A stretch of 64,000 nt of DNA from assembly GCF_004342065.1 (NCBI RefSeq), contig NZ_SLZU01000002.1, positions 62,001 to 126,000 on the forward strand. The letters run 5' to 3'. Each line of letters starts with the position of its first letter. Within the stretch, counting starts at the first letter, position 1. Positions 1 to 7,831 of this stretch are shown here, in pieces. The DNA is from Primorskyibacter sedentarius. GTDB lineage: Bacteria > Pseudomonadota > Alphaproteobacteria > Rhodobacterales > Rhodobacteraceae. Made by a program: the position numbers and the translations under genes. The notes beneath the pieces were generated by a model. The model worked only from the letters and a program-made list of their open reading frames with translations. It did not search any database and was not told where the DNA came from.

Positions 1-426
1 CGCCACATGACAGTGCGGCGTCAGAACCAGATGGTCAAAGACGTCACGCAGGTCGCGTCCGCGTCAAAGCTGTGCGACTATGAAATCATTGATGCGCGTT
101 CGCCCGGCCGGTTCCGCGGGGACGAGCCGGAACCCCGCGAAGGGCTGCGCGCCGGGCATATTCCCAACTCCCGCAACGTCCATTATGCGACACTGCTGAC
201 CGAAGACGGCACGATGAAATCGGCCCCCGCGCTTCGCGAAGCGTTCGAGGCTGCGGGCGTCGATCTGACAAAGCCTGCGATCACCACTTGTGGATCCGGC
301 GTGACCGCTGCGATCCTGTCCCTCGCCATGGAACGCATCGGCAAGACCGATCACGCGCTCTATGACGGGTCCTGGGCCGAATGGGGCATGTTCCCCACGG
401 TCCCCGTTGCCACCGGAGACGCCTGA
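1..426 (+). CDS. sseA: 3-mercaptopyruvate/thiosulfate sulfurtransferase, C-terminal part (5' cut by window edge)
   Basis: The frame is open from base 1, so the window starts inside the gene and only the second rhodanese domain is present. Rhodanese sulfurtransferases move sulfur from thiosulfate or 3-mercaptopyruvate through a persulfide on the active-site cysteine. The active-site loop CGSGVTA is visible about 45 residues before the C terminus, and DARSPGRFRG and GHIPNSRN are the usual rhodanese signatures. The CGSGVTA loop is closer to mercaptopyruvate sulfurtransferases than to thiosulfate rhodaneses, but the substrate is an inference. The TGA stop overlaps the ATG of the aminotransferase by one base, indicating an operon. 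Confidence 0.88.
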   Translation, partial: RHMTVRRQNQMVKDVTQVASASKLCDYEIIDARSPGRFRGDEPEPREGLRAGHIPNSRNVHYATLLTEDGTMKSAPALREAFEAAGVDLTKPAITTCGSGVTAAILSLAMERIGKTDHALYDGSWAEWGMFPTVPVATGDA

Positions 427-1610
427 TGTTCGAAAACCTCAAAGCCCAACCCGCCGACAAGATCCTTGCCCTGATGCAGGCCTACAAGGAAGATCCGCGG
501 GACACCAAGATCGATCTGGGCGTCGGCGTCTACAAGAATGCCGAAGGCGTGACCCCGGTCATGCGCGCCATCAAGGCAGCCGAAAAACGGCTGTGGGAAG
601 AGGAAACCACCAAAAGCTACGTGGCCCTAGCAGGCGATCCCGCTTTTTCTGACGCGCTGATCGCGCTTGTTCTGGGCGATGCAGTCGAGCGCGCGAATGT
701 CGCCGCTGCGGCGACCCCGGGCGGCACCGGCGCGGTCCGCCACGCCTTCGAAATGGCGCGGATGGCGAACCCCGATGTGCGTGTGTTCGTGTCTGATCCG
801 ACATGGCCCAACCACCTGTCGATCCTGAAATTCATGGGCCTGCCCACCATCTCTTATCGCTATTTCGACAATGCCACCGGCGCGGTGAATTTCGAAGGCA
901 TGCTGGAGGATCTGTCGCAGGCGAAGAAGGGCGACCTCGTCCTGCTGCACGGCTGCTGCCACAACCCGTCGGGCGCGAACCTGAACCTGACGCAGTGGCA
1001 GGCGGTGGTCGACCTGCTGCTGAAAACCGGCGCCACACCGATGATCGACATCGCCTATCAGGGCTTTGGCGACGGGCTGGAAGACGATGCCGCAGGCACA
1101 CGGCTGGTGGCATCGTCCATACCGGAATGTCTGATCGCGGCCAGCTGCTCGAAGAATTTCGGCGTCTACCGCGAACGCACCGGCCTGCTGATGGCCGTGT
1201 CGCAGGACGCGTCGGCCCGCAAGCTCAACCAGGGCACGCTGGCCTATCTCAACCGCCAGAACTTTTCTTTCCCGCCGGATCATGGCGCGCGTCTGGTGAC
1301 GATGGTCCTGACCGACGAAGATCTGCGCGCCGATTGGGCGGCAGAGCTCGAAGATGTGCGCAAAGGCATGCTCGACCTGCGCGAACAATTGGCGAGCGAG
1401 CTGCAACGCCTTTCCGGCTCCGACCGGTTCGGCTTCATCGCGCAGCATCGCGGCATGTTCTCGCGGCTCGGCTGCTCGCCCGAACAGGTCGAAACCCTGC
1501 GTGCCGACCACGGCATCTACATGGTCGGTGACAGCCGGCTGAACATCGCCGGGCTGAACAAGACCACGGTGCCGATCCTCGCAAAGGCGATCATCGACTC
1601 CGGCATCTGA
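426..1610 (+). CDS. Aromatic-amino-acid / aspartate aminotransferase (class I PLP enzyme)
   Basis: The protein is 394 aa, the normal length of the family. It begins MFENLKAQPADKILALMQAY as in bacterial TyrB/AspC proteins and carries the glycine-rich ATPGGTGAVRHAF cofactor segment, the HGCCHNPSG loop that contacts substrate and cofactor, and the PLP-lysine region SCSKNFGVYRER. It would transfer amino groups between aromatic or acidic amino acids and 2-oxoglutarate in the cytosol. The start at 426 is chosen because it overlaps the stop of the upstream sulfurtransferase and matches the family N terminus. Both genes probably form one transcript ending at the hairpin downstream. Aspartate versus aromatic preference cannot be decided here. 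Confidence 0.9.
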   Translation: MFENLKAQPADKILALMQAYKEDPRDTKIDLGVGVYKNAEGVTPVMRAIKAAEKRLWEEETTKSYVALAGDPAFSDALIALVLGDAVERANVAAAATPGGTGAVRHAFEMARMANPDVRVFVSDPTWPNHLSILKFMGLPTISYRYFDNATGAVNFEGMLEDLSQAKKGDLVLLHGCCHNPSGANLNLTQWQAVVDLLLKTGATPMIDIAYQGFGDGLEDDAAGTRLVASSIPECLIAASCSKNFGVYRERTGLLMAVSQDASARKLNQGTLAYLNRQNFSFPPDHGARLVTMVLTDEDLRADWAAELEDVRKGMLDLREQLASELQRLSGSDRFGFIAQHRGMFSRLGCSPEQVETLRADHGIYMVGDSRLNIAGLNKTTVPILAKAIIDSGI

Positions 1611-1623
1611 TCCGGGAACCAAC

Positions 1624-1660
1624 CCCGCGCTCTCCACTGTCCCGACAGTGAAAGCGCGGG
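1624..1660 (+). terminator. Long GC-rich hairpin between convergent aminotransferase and sitD
   Basis: CCCGCGCT at 1624-1631 pairs with AGCGCGGG at 1653-1660, and inside it CACTGTC pairs with GACAGTG around a two-base loop. There is no T run on either side. It lies between two convergent operons, so a bidirectional transcription stop is the simplest reading. Confidence 0.55.
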
Positions 1661-1741
1661 CTCACATCGCAACAAGCGCCAGAATCCTGCGTGCCGCAGG
1701 CACTCAATCGGATCACGCCACCTCGCGTTTCGTCTGGCGCG

Positions 1742-2653
1742 TCAGGACGCCTTGCGATGTGGTGCAAACAGCGCCGCCGCTGCAAGGATCATCCCCGAAA
1801 CAGTCGCGATCATGCCCGCCGCGCTGACAGAATTCTGACCACCCAGCCACAGCGGCCCGTACCCCGCCAGCACATATCCCAAAACAGCGGACAGCGTCGC
1901 AAAAGCCACGCTCCACCAGATCTGCGCCTCCAGACGCTGTGTCATCAGACGCGCGGCCGCTGGCGGACAGATGAACATCGCGATCACGATGATCGACCCC
2001 ACAGCATCAAAGGCCGCAACCGCCGCTGCTGCGGCTGTCACGACCAGTGCCAGACCCAGCAGAGTGGCCGGTATTCCCTGTGCGCGGGCGAACCCTTCGT
2101 CGAAGGTCGAGATTTTCAAAGGCCGCCACAGCAGCCGTATGAACGCAATCACCGCGACGAGGGTTATGGCAATGCGGGTCAGTTCCGGCGGCAACGCCGC
2201 CAGGGCCACCGGGTCCAGCAGCGACTTCCAGCCCGCCGCTTCCAGCCAGATCAGGCTTTCGAGGTTACCGTAAAGCGCGTGCTGCACATCCAGATGGACC
2301 GAGGACGTGTCCGATTGCTCCAGCAGCAAGACCCCGCCTGCAAACATCGCGGTGAAAGTCACCCCCATCGCAGCGCCAGCATCGACACGGCCCAACCGCC
2401 TGATCAGCTCGATAAGCGCTACGGAAATCAGCGCGGCCCCCGCCGCCCCCAGCATCATGGGCCAGGTTCCGATCCGTCCGGTCACCAGAAACGCAACCAC
2501 GATGCCGGGCAATACAACATGGCTGATCGCGTCACCGATCAACGCCTGCCGTCGCAGCACGAGGAAATTCCCCGGCAGCGCGCATGCGATCGCGGCAAAT
2601 GTGCCGATCAGCAGCGGCGGCAGTGACAGGGCCACGAATTCGGCGCCGATCAT
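1742..2653 (-). CDS. sitD: Manganese/iron ABC transporter permease, second subunit (SitD)
   Basis: This 303-aa hydrophobic protein belongs to the ABC-3 permease family (about eight membrane helices). FLVLRRQALIGDAISHVVLPGIVVAFL is the conserved motif that follows the first helices in metal permeases. It is the last gene of a four-gene minus-strand operon and its start overlaps the stop of the first permease by four bases (ATGA). With its partner it forms the inner-membrane channel driven by the ATPase at 3859-4671. The operon context and the binding protein type point to Mn2+ (possibly Fe2+) rather than zinc. Confidence 0.88.
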   Translation of the reverse strand: MIGAEFVALSLPPLLIGTFAAIACALPGNFLVLRRQALIGDAISHVVLPGIVVAFLVTGRIGTWPMMLGAAGAALISVALIELIRRLGRVDAGAAMGVTFTAMFAGGVLLLEQSDTSSVHLDVQHALYGNLESLIWLEAAGWKSLLDPVALAALPPELTRIAITLVAVIAFIRLLWRPLKISTFDEGFARAQGIPATLLGLALVVTAAAAAVAAFDAVGSIIVIAMFICPPAAARLMTQRLEAQIWWSVAFATLSAVLGYVLAGYGPLWLGGQNSVSAAGMIATVSGMILAAAALFAPHRKAS

Positions 2654-3855
2654 GGCGTCACCGCCTTTGGTCCGCCGATCCGCGCATCGATCTCGGCCAA
2701 TTGGTCGGATGTGAGCACCGATGCGATGTCTGTCATCCCGTCATCCTGTTGCGCCAGCAGTGCCAGGCTATCGCTGCGCCGCACAGCCTGCCAGCGCGCC
2801 TCGTCCCGCAGGACGGTCGCCGCGCGGGCGCGACCCTCGTCGGTTATCACGTTGTCAGCACGCAGATAACCTTCGCGCCGCAACAGCCGACGGGTCAGAC
2901 GTTCATAGACAGGCTGCCCTTGCGCCAAAGAGATCAGGCCCTGCCGCAGGTGCAGCCGCTGCTGAAATCGGCGGTATCGCCACGCAGCTGCCAGCACCCC
3001 GCGTCCCGGCGCCACAAGCAGTGACGCGGCAAAGAGCGCAAAACCGATCAGCACAATGATTGGTCCCGTGGGCAAAGCGGGCGCCGTGGCAGAGATGGCC
3101 GCACCGACATAGCCTGCCAGCCCGCCGAACAGCCCTGCCAAAGCCACCACATGCTCTGCCCGGTTGGACCAGAACCGCGCAGTGACGGCCGGAATGATCA
3201 GCAGGGCCACAATCATGATCAGCCCGACGATCTTCAGCCCCACCACGGTGATTGCCATTACCAGCGTCATCGTAAGAAAATCTGTCCGGCTGACAGAGAT
3301 ACCTGTGGTTTCAGCAAATCCGGGGTCGAACGCCACCTGTATCATGGGCCTGCGCAGGACAAGCGCAAGCGCCAGCACCAACGCCCCGCCGATGGCCAGC
3401 GTCAGCGCATCGCTGAACAGCATCCCGGCGGTAGATCCCAGTAGGAAACTCTCCAGCCCCGCCTGACGCCCGCTGGAAAGCGTCTGGATGATCGTCAGAA
3501 TGACGATCCCGGCCCCGAAGAAGACCGAAAGCACAGCGCCAATCGCCGCATCTTCGGCGAGCCGCGTGTTCCGCGTCAGCCAGTTGACGCACACCAGACC
3601 GGCAAGCGCCGACAGTGCGGAGCCCGCCAGAAGGCCGGGCAACCAGCGCCCATCCCCCCCAAGCGCGACCATCACAATAAAGGCCAGACCGATCCCCGGC
3701 AGGGTCGCGTGGCTGATGGCATCGGACACAAGCGACCGTTTGCGCAGAAACAGAAACGTTCCGGTCGCCCCAGCCGCGACACCAAGACTTGCCGCACCCA
3801 GCGCCACAAGCGTGGCGTTATAGCCCAATTGCAGCAGTAGCGCGTCAAGCAGCAT
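2650..3855 (-). CDS. sitC: Manganese/iron ABC transporter permease with C-terminal winged-helix-like extension (SitC)
   Basis: Residues 1 to about 290 are an ABC-3 family permease (FLFLRKRSLVSDAISHATLPG is the signature). At 401 aa it is about 100 residues longer than its partner. The extra C-terminal part (from about residue 298) is soluble, charged and contains LLRREGYLRADNVITDEGRARA, which resembles the winged-helix segment of DtxR/MntR-type regulators. Long MntC-type permeases with such tails are known in other bacteria; what the tail does here is inference. The gene is in the middle of the sit operon, three bases after the ATPase stop, and overlaps sitD. Confidence 0.87.
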   Translation of the reverse strand: MLLDALLLQLGYNATLVALGAASLGVAAGATGTFLFLRKRSLVSDAISHATLPGIGLAFIVMVALGGDGRWLPGLLAGSALSALAGLVCVNWLTRNTRLAEDAAIGAVLSVFFGAGIVILTIIQTLSSGRQAGLESFLLGSTAGMLFSDALTLAIGGALVLALALVLRRPMIQVAFDPGFAETTGISVSRTDFLTMTLVMAITVVGLKIVGLIMIVALLIIPAVTARFWSNRAEHVVALAGLFGGLAGYVGAAISATAPALPTGPIIVLIGFALFAASLLVAPGRGVLAAAWRYRRFQQRLHLRQGLISLAQGQPVYERLTRRLLRREGYLRADNVITDEGRARAATVLRDEARWQAVRRSDSLALLAQQDDGMTDIASVLTSDQLAEIDARIGGPKAVTP

Positions 3856-3858
3856 GTC

Positions 3859-4671
3859 CTATGCGCGCCCCAACACCAGCTGTTCGATCTGTCCGGCGGC
3901 CAACCTACCACCATAGGCTTCTTGCAGGTTTTCGGCGGTGAACGCAGTGCCAACCGGCCCTTCGGCGATCCGCCGACGATTGATCAGAAAGACATTCTCG
4001 AAATATTCCGAAACGGTCGACAGGTCATGATGCACGGCCACGACAGTCTTGCCCTCGGCACGCAACTGTTTGAGCACGTCGATGATCGCACGTTCGGTGG
4101 CAGCATCGACGCCCGCGAAGGGTTCGTCCAGCAGGTAAAGCTCTGCATCCTGTGCCAGCGCGCGGGCAAGGAATACGCGTTGTTGCTGGCCGCCTGACAG
4201 CTGACCGATCTGCCGGTCTGCAAATTCGGCCATGCCGACGCGGTCAAGGCAGGCCAGCGCCCTAGCCTTGTGGCGCGCGCGCACCGGGCGCAGCAGGCCC
4301 AGCTCGCGGCTAAGCCCCATCAGCGCCACGTCGATGACGGTGGTCGGGAAATCCCAGTCAACGCTGGCGCGCTGCGGCATGTAGGCGATATGTGCACGCT
4401 GTTTGGACAGAGGCTTGCCAAAGACCATCGCCGCGCCCGAAAGCGGCCGGACGATCCCGAGCGCGGCTTTCAGAAGCGTCGACTTCCCGGCGCCGTTCGG
4501 CCCGATGATGGCGGTCATCGCACCGGGTTCTGCCGTCAGATCGATGGAAAAGATGGCGGGTTCTTCGCCGTAAGAAACGGTCATTCCCCGGATCGCCAGC
4601 GGGCTGTGCGAGACAGCATCCGGTATCTGCTGGCCCGCTTCGGCCACGAGTTCGGGCATCGCGTCTTTCAT
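3859..4671 (-). CDS. sitB: Manganese/iron ABC transporter ATP-binding protein (SitB)
   Basis: The 270-aa protein has all ABC ATPase motifs: Walker [10 protein letters not shown] near residue 58, the Q-loop [13 protein letters not shown], the signature [15 protein letters not shown] and Walker [13 protein letters not shown] followed by the switch histidine in [21 protein letters not shown] is typical of metal-ion ABC ATPases. It powers the SitC/SitD channel. Its start lies one base after the stop of the binding-protein gene. An N-terminal stretch of about 25 residues precedes the nucleotide-binding domain and could mean a slightly downstream start. Confidence 0.9.
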   Translation of the reverse strand: MKDAMPELVAEAGQQIPDAVSHSPLAIRGMTVSYGEEPAIFSIDLTAEPGAMTAIIGPNGAGKSTLLKAALGIVRPLSGAAMVFGKPLSKQRAHIAYMPQRASVDWDFPTTVIDVALMGLSRELGLLRPVRARHKARALACLDRVGMAEFADRQIGQLSGGQQQRVFLARALAQDAELYLLDEPFAGVDAATERAIIDVLKQLRAEGKTVVAVHHDLSTVSEYFENVFLINRRRIAEGPVGTAFTAENLQEAYGGRLAAGQIEQLVLGRA

Positions 4672-4672
4672 G

Positions 4673-5635
4673 TCAACTTCCCACCGTCAGCTTGCCTGCC
4701 ATGCCGCCTGCCGACACGTCAGCCCCCAGCGCACGGGCGATCACGGTGATGTTGTGATCGAGCATCCCGATGTAAGTGCCTTCGTAGGTGCCGTCCTGCC
4801 CCATCGCGTCAGAGAAAAGCTCGCCCCCAATGCGCACCTCGTGCCCACGGGCGGCGGCCCCTTCGATCAAGGCGCGGATGTTGCGGTCAGATACAGAGCT
4901 TTCGACGAAAACCGCGCCGATCTGGCGGTCCACCAGCGTATCAACCAGCGTTCGGATGCGTTCCAGACCCGCCTCGCTTTCGGTCGAGATGCCCTGAATG
5001 CCCATCACTTCGAACCCATATGCGCGACCGAAATAGCCAAAGGCATCATGCGCGGTGACCAGCACGCGCGCGGCCTCTGGCACCTTGGCCAGAGTCTCGC
5101 CTGCATAGGCGGCCAGGGCGTCAAGTTCGGCCACGAACGCGTCGGCATTGGCGGCAAAGGTCTGCGCATGGTCCGGGCGCGCCTCGGTCAGGGCGTCCCG
5201 GATGCGCAGCGCGACCGGCCGCCAAAGCTCTGGCGCCATCCAGACATGCGGATCGGCCTTCGTTTCGTAATCGGCGTGGCGCAACAACAGATCTGCTGGA
5301 ACAGCCTCGCCCACCGGCACGACATGTCGCGACGTCCCCAGACGAAGGAGGAACTCTTCCATCTGCGCCTCGAGGTAGAGCCCGTGAAACAACACCAGAT
5401 CGGCGCGGGTCAGGGCGACAATGTCGGATCGCGTCTGGCGGTAGGAATGCGGATCGACCCCCGGCCCCATCAGCCCGCGCACTTGTGCCAACGGCCCGGC
5501 GATACGCCGCGCGGTGTCGGCGATCATGCCTGTGGTGGCGACAACGGTAAGGGTGTCCTGCGCTGCCGCGATGCGCGGAAGCGTGGTGGTGGCGGCGGCC
5601 CCGGCAAGGCCGAGAAGGAGATCACGGCGTTTCAT
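4673..5635 (-). CDS. sitA: Periplasmic metal-binding protein of the Mn/Fe ABC transporter (SitA), Tat-like signal
   Basis: This 320-aa cluster A-I binding protein captures Mn2+/Fe2+ in the periplasm and delivers it to SitBCD. It starts [15 protein letters not shown], a twin-arginine-like signal ending at about AAAQ. Family metal-ligand regions are visible: [15 protein letters not shown], the glutamate in GISTESEAG and the aspartate in [10 protein letters not shown]. The ELFSDAMG box is typical of the Mn/Fe group; the His-rich loop of zinc-specific ZnuA proteins is absent. It is the first gene of the operon and lies just behind two Fur/Mur-type palindromes. Confidence 0.9.
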   Translation of the reverse strand: MKRRDLLLGLAGAAATTTLPRIAAAQDTLTVVATTGMIADTARRIAGPLAQVRGLMGPGVDPHSYRQTRSDIVALTRADLVLFHGLYLEAQMEEFLLRLGTSRHVVPVGEAVPADLLLRHADYETKADPHVWMAPELWRPVALRIRDALTEARPDHAQTFAANADAFVAELDALAAYAGETLAKVPEAARVLVTAHDAFGYFGRAYGFEVMGIQGISTESEAGLERIRTLVDTLVDRQIGAVFVESSVSDRNIRALIEGAAARGHEVRIGGELFSDAMGQDGTYEGTYIGMLDHNITVIARALGADVSAGGMAGKLTVGS

Positions 5636-5647
5636 ACCCGATGCATA

Positions 5648-5693
5648 TGCGAGTCATTCTCACAAAGTCAATGATATTGAGAATAATTCGCAA
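5648..5693 (-). promoter_or_regulatory. Two tandem Fur/Mur-type palindromes upstream of sitABCD
   Basis: TTGAGAATAATTCGCAA at 5677-5693 is a near-perfect 17-bp palindrome (GAAT-A-ATTC core with TTG/CAA flanks). A second, weaker one, TGCGAGTCATTCTCA, lies at 5648-5662, 13 to 27 bases before the sitA start. Their spacing and AT-rich GAAT/ATTC core fit operators of a Fur-family manganese or iron regulator (Mur in alphaproteobacteria). Repression by bound metal is the expected behaviour, but it is inferred from family knowledge. Confidence 0.6.
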
Positions 5694-5769
5694 CTACTGC
5701 GCCCGATTTACCCCGCCGCTGGCGCGCGCTAAGACGAATGCATAGCAAACGTGCAGGAAAGGCCGGAGA

Positions 5770-6462
5770 ATGGACCGAACAGGCGGACGCGGGGTAATGT
5801 ATATCGCATGGGGCAGCGCCCATGTGGACGTGGCCCGGCGATCGGCGGCCAGTGTGAAGAAGTCGAACCCCGGCCTTCAGACCTGCATCTGGTGCGCCGC
5901 GGACGATGACACCAGCGGCTTTGACCTCAGTTTCGTGATCCCGGCGGGGCTGAAGCGGCCCAAGGTGGACCTTCTTCCCGACACACCTTTTGACGAGACG
6001 CTGTACCTGGATAACGACACGATCATCCGCGAGGACCTGTCGAGCCTGTTTGATCTTCTGCAGAAGTTCGAGCTTTGCGGCGCGCAGGTCATGCTGTGGC
6101 ACCGCCCCCGGCATCGCAAAATCTGGCGCAAGGAACCGCCCGATGCCTTCCCGGAGATCAATTGCGGGGTGCTGCTTTACCGCTCTTCGGATCGTGTCTT
6201 TGACTTTTTCCGCGACTGGAGCCGCGCCTTTATCGAAGCCGGGTTCCGCGTGGACCAGCCGACCTTCCGGGAATTGCTTTGGGAAAGCGATCTGCGTTTC
6301 TACGTTCTGCCGCCCCAGTACAACAAGCGCATCTTCGAGGGATCAGAGGTCATCTGGTCCGATCAACCCAAGCCCCGCATCGTGCACCTGCCGATCCTGC
6401 GCCCGCAGAAATCCCGGTTCAAGACATGGCTGGGGGAACGCGTGGCCCGCTACTGGAACTGA
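5770..6462 (+). CDS. Glycosyltransferase-like protein (nucleotide-diphospho-sugar transferase fold)
   Basis: The 230-aa protein has no signal peptide or membrane helix. ETLYLDNDTII (D81, D83) is a DxD-type motif as in retaining GT8-like sugar transferases, and EINCGVLLYR and HLPILRPQ match the later strands of that fold. It would act in the cytosol using a nucleotide sugar; donor and acceptor are unknown. The ATG at 5770 has GGAGA just upstream; the ATG ten codons later (MYIAWGSAHVD) better fits the start of the domain, so the true start may be 5797. It stands alone, divergent from the sit operon. Confidence 0.65.
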   Translation: MDRTGGRGVMYIAWGSAHVDVARRSAASVKKSNPGLQTCIWCAADDDTSGFDLSFVIPAGLKRPKVDLLPDTPFDETLYLDNDTIIREDLSSLFDLLQKFELCGAQVMLWHRPRHRKIWRKEPPDAFPEINCGVLLYRSSDRVFDFFRDWSRAFIEAGFRVDQPTFRELLWESDLRFYVLPPQYNKRIFEGSEVIWSDQPKPRIVHLPILRPQKSRFKTWLGERVARYWN

Positions 6463-6529
6463 CGTCACGGGCGTGCTTGCCAGCGGCGCGCCACCATGAC
6501 ACGCTTGGTGTCTCTGCAGCAGTCGGGGC

Positions 6530-7525
6530 ATGAAGATGAACAGCACGACAAAGACCGCAACGCACCAGCTTCCCCAAACGCTGGAGCCGCGCAATCCGGG
6601 AACGGAGCTTGATCTGGATTGGGTCGCGCGGGCGCGGGCCAACCGGTCAGCGATAGAGCGGCGCGCGGCTTCCCTGCCCGGCCGCCGGTCGGTCAAGAAG
6701 GACTATCAGGCCGCGTGGCTGCTGAAGGCCATCAGCTGCATCGATCTGACCACGCTGTCTGGGGATGACACCGAAGGCCGGGTGCGCCGCCTGTGTGCAA
6801 AGGCGCGCCAACCCGTGCGCGCCGATCTTCTGGCCGCTTTGGGCGTCGAGGGTCTGACCACCGGCGCAGTTTGCGTCTATCATGACATGGTGCCCTGCGC
6901 CGTCGATGCACTGCAAGGTTCCGGCATCCCGGTGGCTGCCGTATCTACCGGCTTTCCGGCCGGCCTGTCGCCCTTTCACCTTCGCGTGGCAGAGATAGAG
7001 GAAAGCGTGCGCGCCGGGGCGTCCGAGATCGACATCGTGATCTCTCGCCGTCATGTTCTGACAGGCAACTGGCAGGCGCTCTATGACGAGATGCGCGCCT
7101 TCCGTGCTGCTTGCGGCGATGCCCATGTCAAGGCGATCCTCGCCACCGGGGAATTGGGGACGTTGCAGAATGTTGCCCGCGCCTCGCTGATTTGCATGAT
7201 GGCAGGCGCGGATTTCATCAAGACCTCCACCGGCAAGGAGAGCGTCAACGCTACGCTTCCGGTGACGCTGGTCATGGTGCGGGCGATCCGCGAATTCTTT
7301 GACACGACCGGCTACCGCGTCGGGTACAAACCGGCGGGCGGCATATCCAAGGCCAAAGACGCGCTGACCTATCTTGCCCTGATGAAGGACGAGCTTGGCA
7401 ACCGCTGGGTACAGCCGGATCTCTTTCGCTTTGGCGCGTCGTCCCTGCTGGGTGATATCGAACGGCAGTTGGAACATCATGTAACCGGCGCCTATTCGGC
7501 GGCGTGGCGTCACGCGACGAGCTGA
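6530..7525 (+). CDS. deoC: Deoxyribose-phosphate aldolase
   Basis: This enzyme cleaves 2-deoxyribose 5-phosphate to glyceraldehyde 3-phosphate and acetaldehyde. The Schiff-base lysine is K231 in DFIKTSTGKESVNATLP, the second active-site lysine is K267 in GYKPAGG, and D168 in EIDIVISR matches the third catalytic residue. At 331 aa it is longer than the 250-260 aa of enterobacterial DeoC, because of an N-terminal extension of about 60 residues as in eukaryotic-type aldolases. No clear SD precedes the ATG at 6530 (another ATG is two codons later). The aldehyde dehydrogenase two genes downstream probably oxidises the acetaldehyde product. Confidence 0.93.
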   Translation: MKMNSTTKTATHQLPQTLEPRNPGTELDLDWVARARANRSAIERRAASLPGRRSVKKDYQAAWLLKAISCIDLTTLSGDDTEGRVRRLCAKARQPVRADLLAALGVEGLTTGAVCVYHDMVPCAVDALQGSGIPVAAVSTGFPAGLSPFHLRVAEIEESVRAGASEIDIVISRRHVLTGNWQALYDEMRAFRAACGDAHVKAILATGELGTLQNVARASLICMMAGADFIKTSTGKESVNATLPVTLVMVRAIREFFDTTGYRVGYKPAGGISKAKDALTYLALMKDELGNRWVQPDLFRFGASSLLGDIERQLEHHVTGAYSAAWRHATS

Positions 7526-7531
7526 CCTGCC

Positions 7532-7831
7532 ATGCCAATCTCCAGCAACCACGCACTCATCACCGTTTTCGCCATGCTGATCGTGCTGTCGACGATGTGG
7601 CGGCGCAGACGCCTGCGGCGCGCCGTCCGCGATCTGCCAACCCGCATGCAGCGGCTTCTGGGACCAGAGCCCCTGTTCATACCGCCGCCGGATGATCGTT
7701 TGCCGGATGATCTGCGGGCCTACGCGGCGCTGCACAAACGTACCCGCTGGGTGATCTATCTTTGCTGGACGGTCGCGGCAGCCTACGCCGCGATGATCGT
7801 TTTCTCCGTGCTGAAAGGCAACCCGTCATGA
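7532..7831 (+). CDS. Small membrane protein of unknown function in the deoC operon
   Basis: The 99-aa product has a hydrophobic segment at about residues 7-22 followed by a very basic WRRRRLRRAVR stretch, and a second hydrophobic helix at about residues 72-93. The Arg block after the first helix predicts that the loop between the helices is cytoplasmic. It sits six bases after deoC and its stop overlaps the start of the aldehyde dehydrogenase (ATG at 7828) by four bases, so it is part of that operon. I do not recognise the family; the function is unknown. Confidence 0.7.
   Translation: MPISSNHALITVFAMLIVLSTMWRRRRLRRAVRDLPTRMQRLLGPEPLFIPPPDDRLPDDLRAYAALHKRTRWVIYLCWTVAAAYAAMIVFSVLKGNPS

Noticed and set aside
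627-1637. 336-codon open frame on the minus strand
   Set aside because: It is the antisense shadow of the aminotransferase gene, with low-complexity His/Gln/Arg-rich sequence and no family motif.
4670-5674. 334-codon open frame on the plus strand
   Set aside because: Antisense to sitA, whose motifs and operon position are clear.
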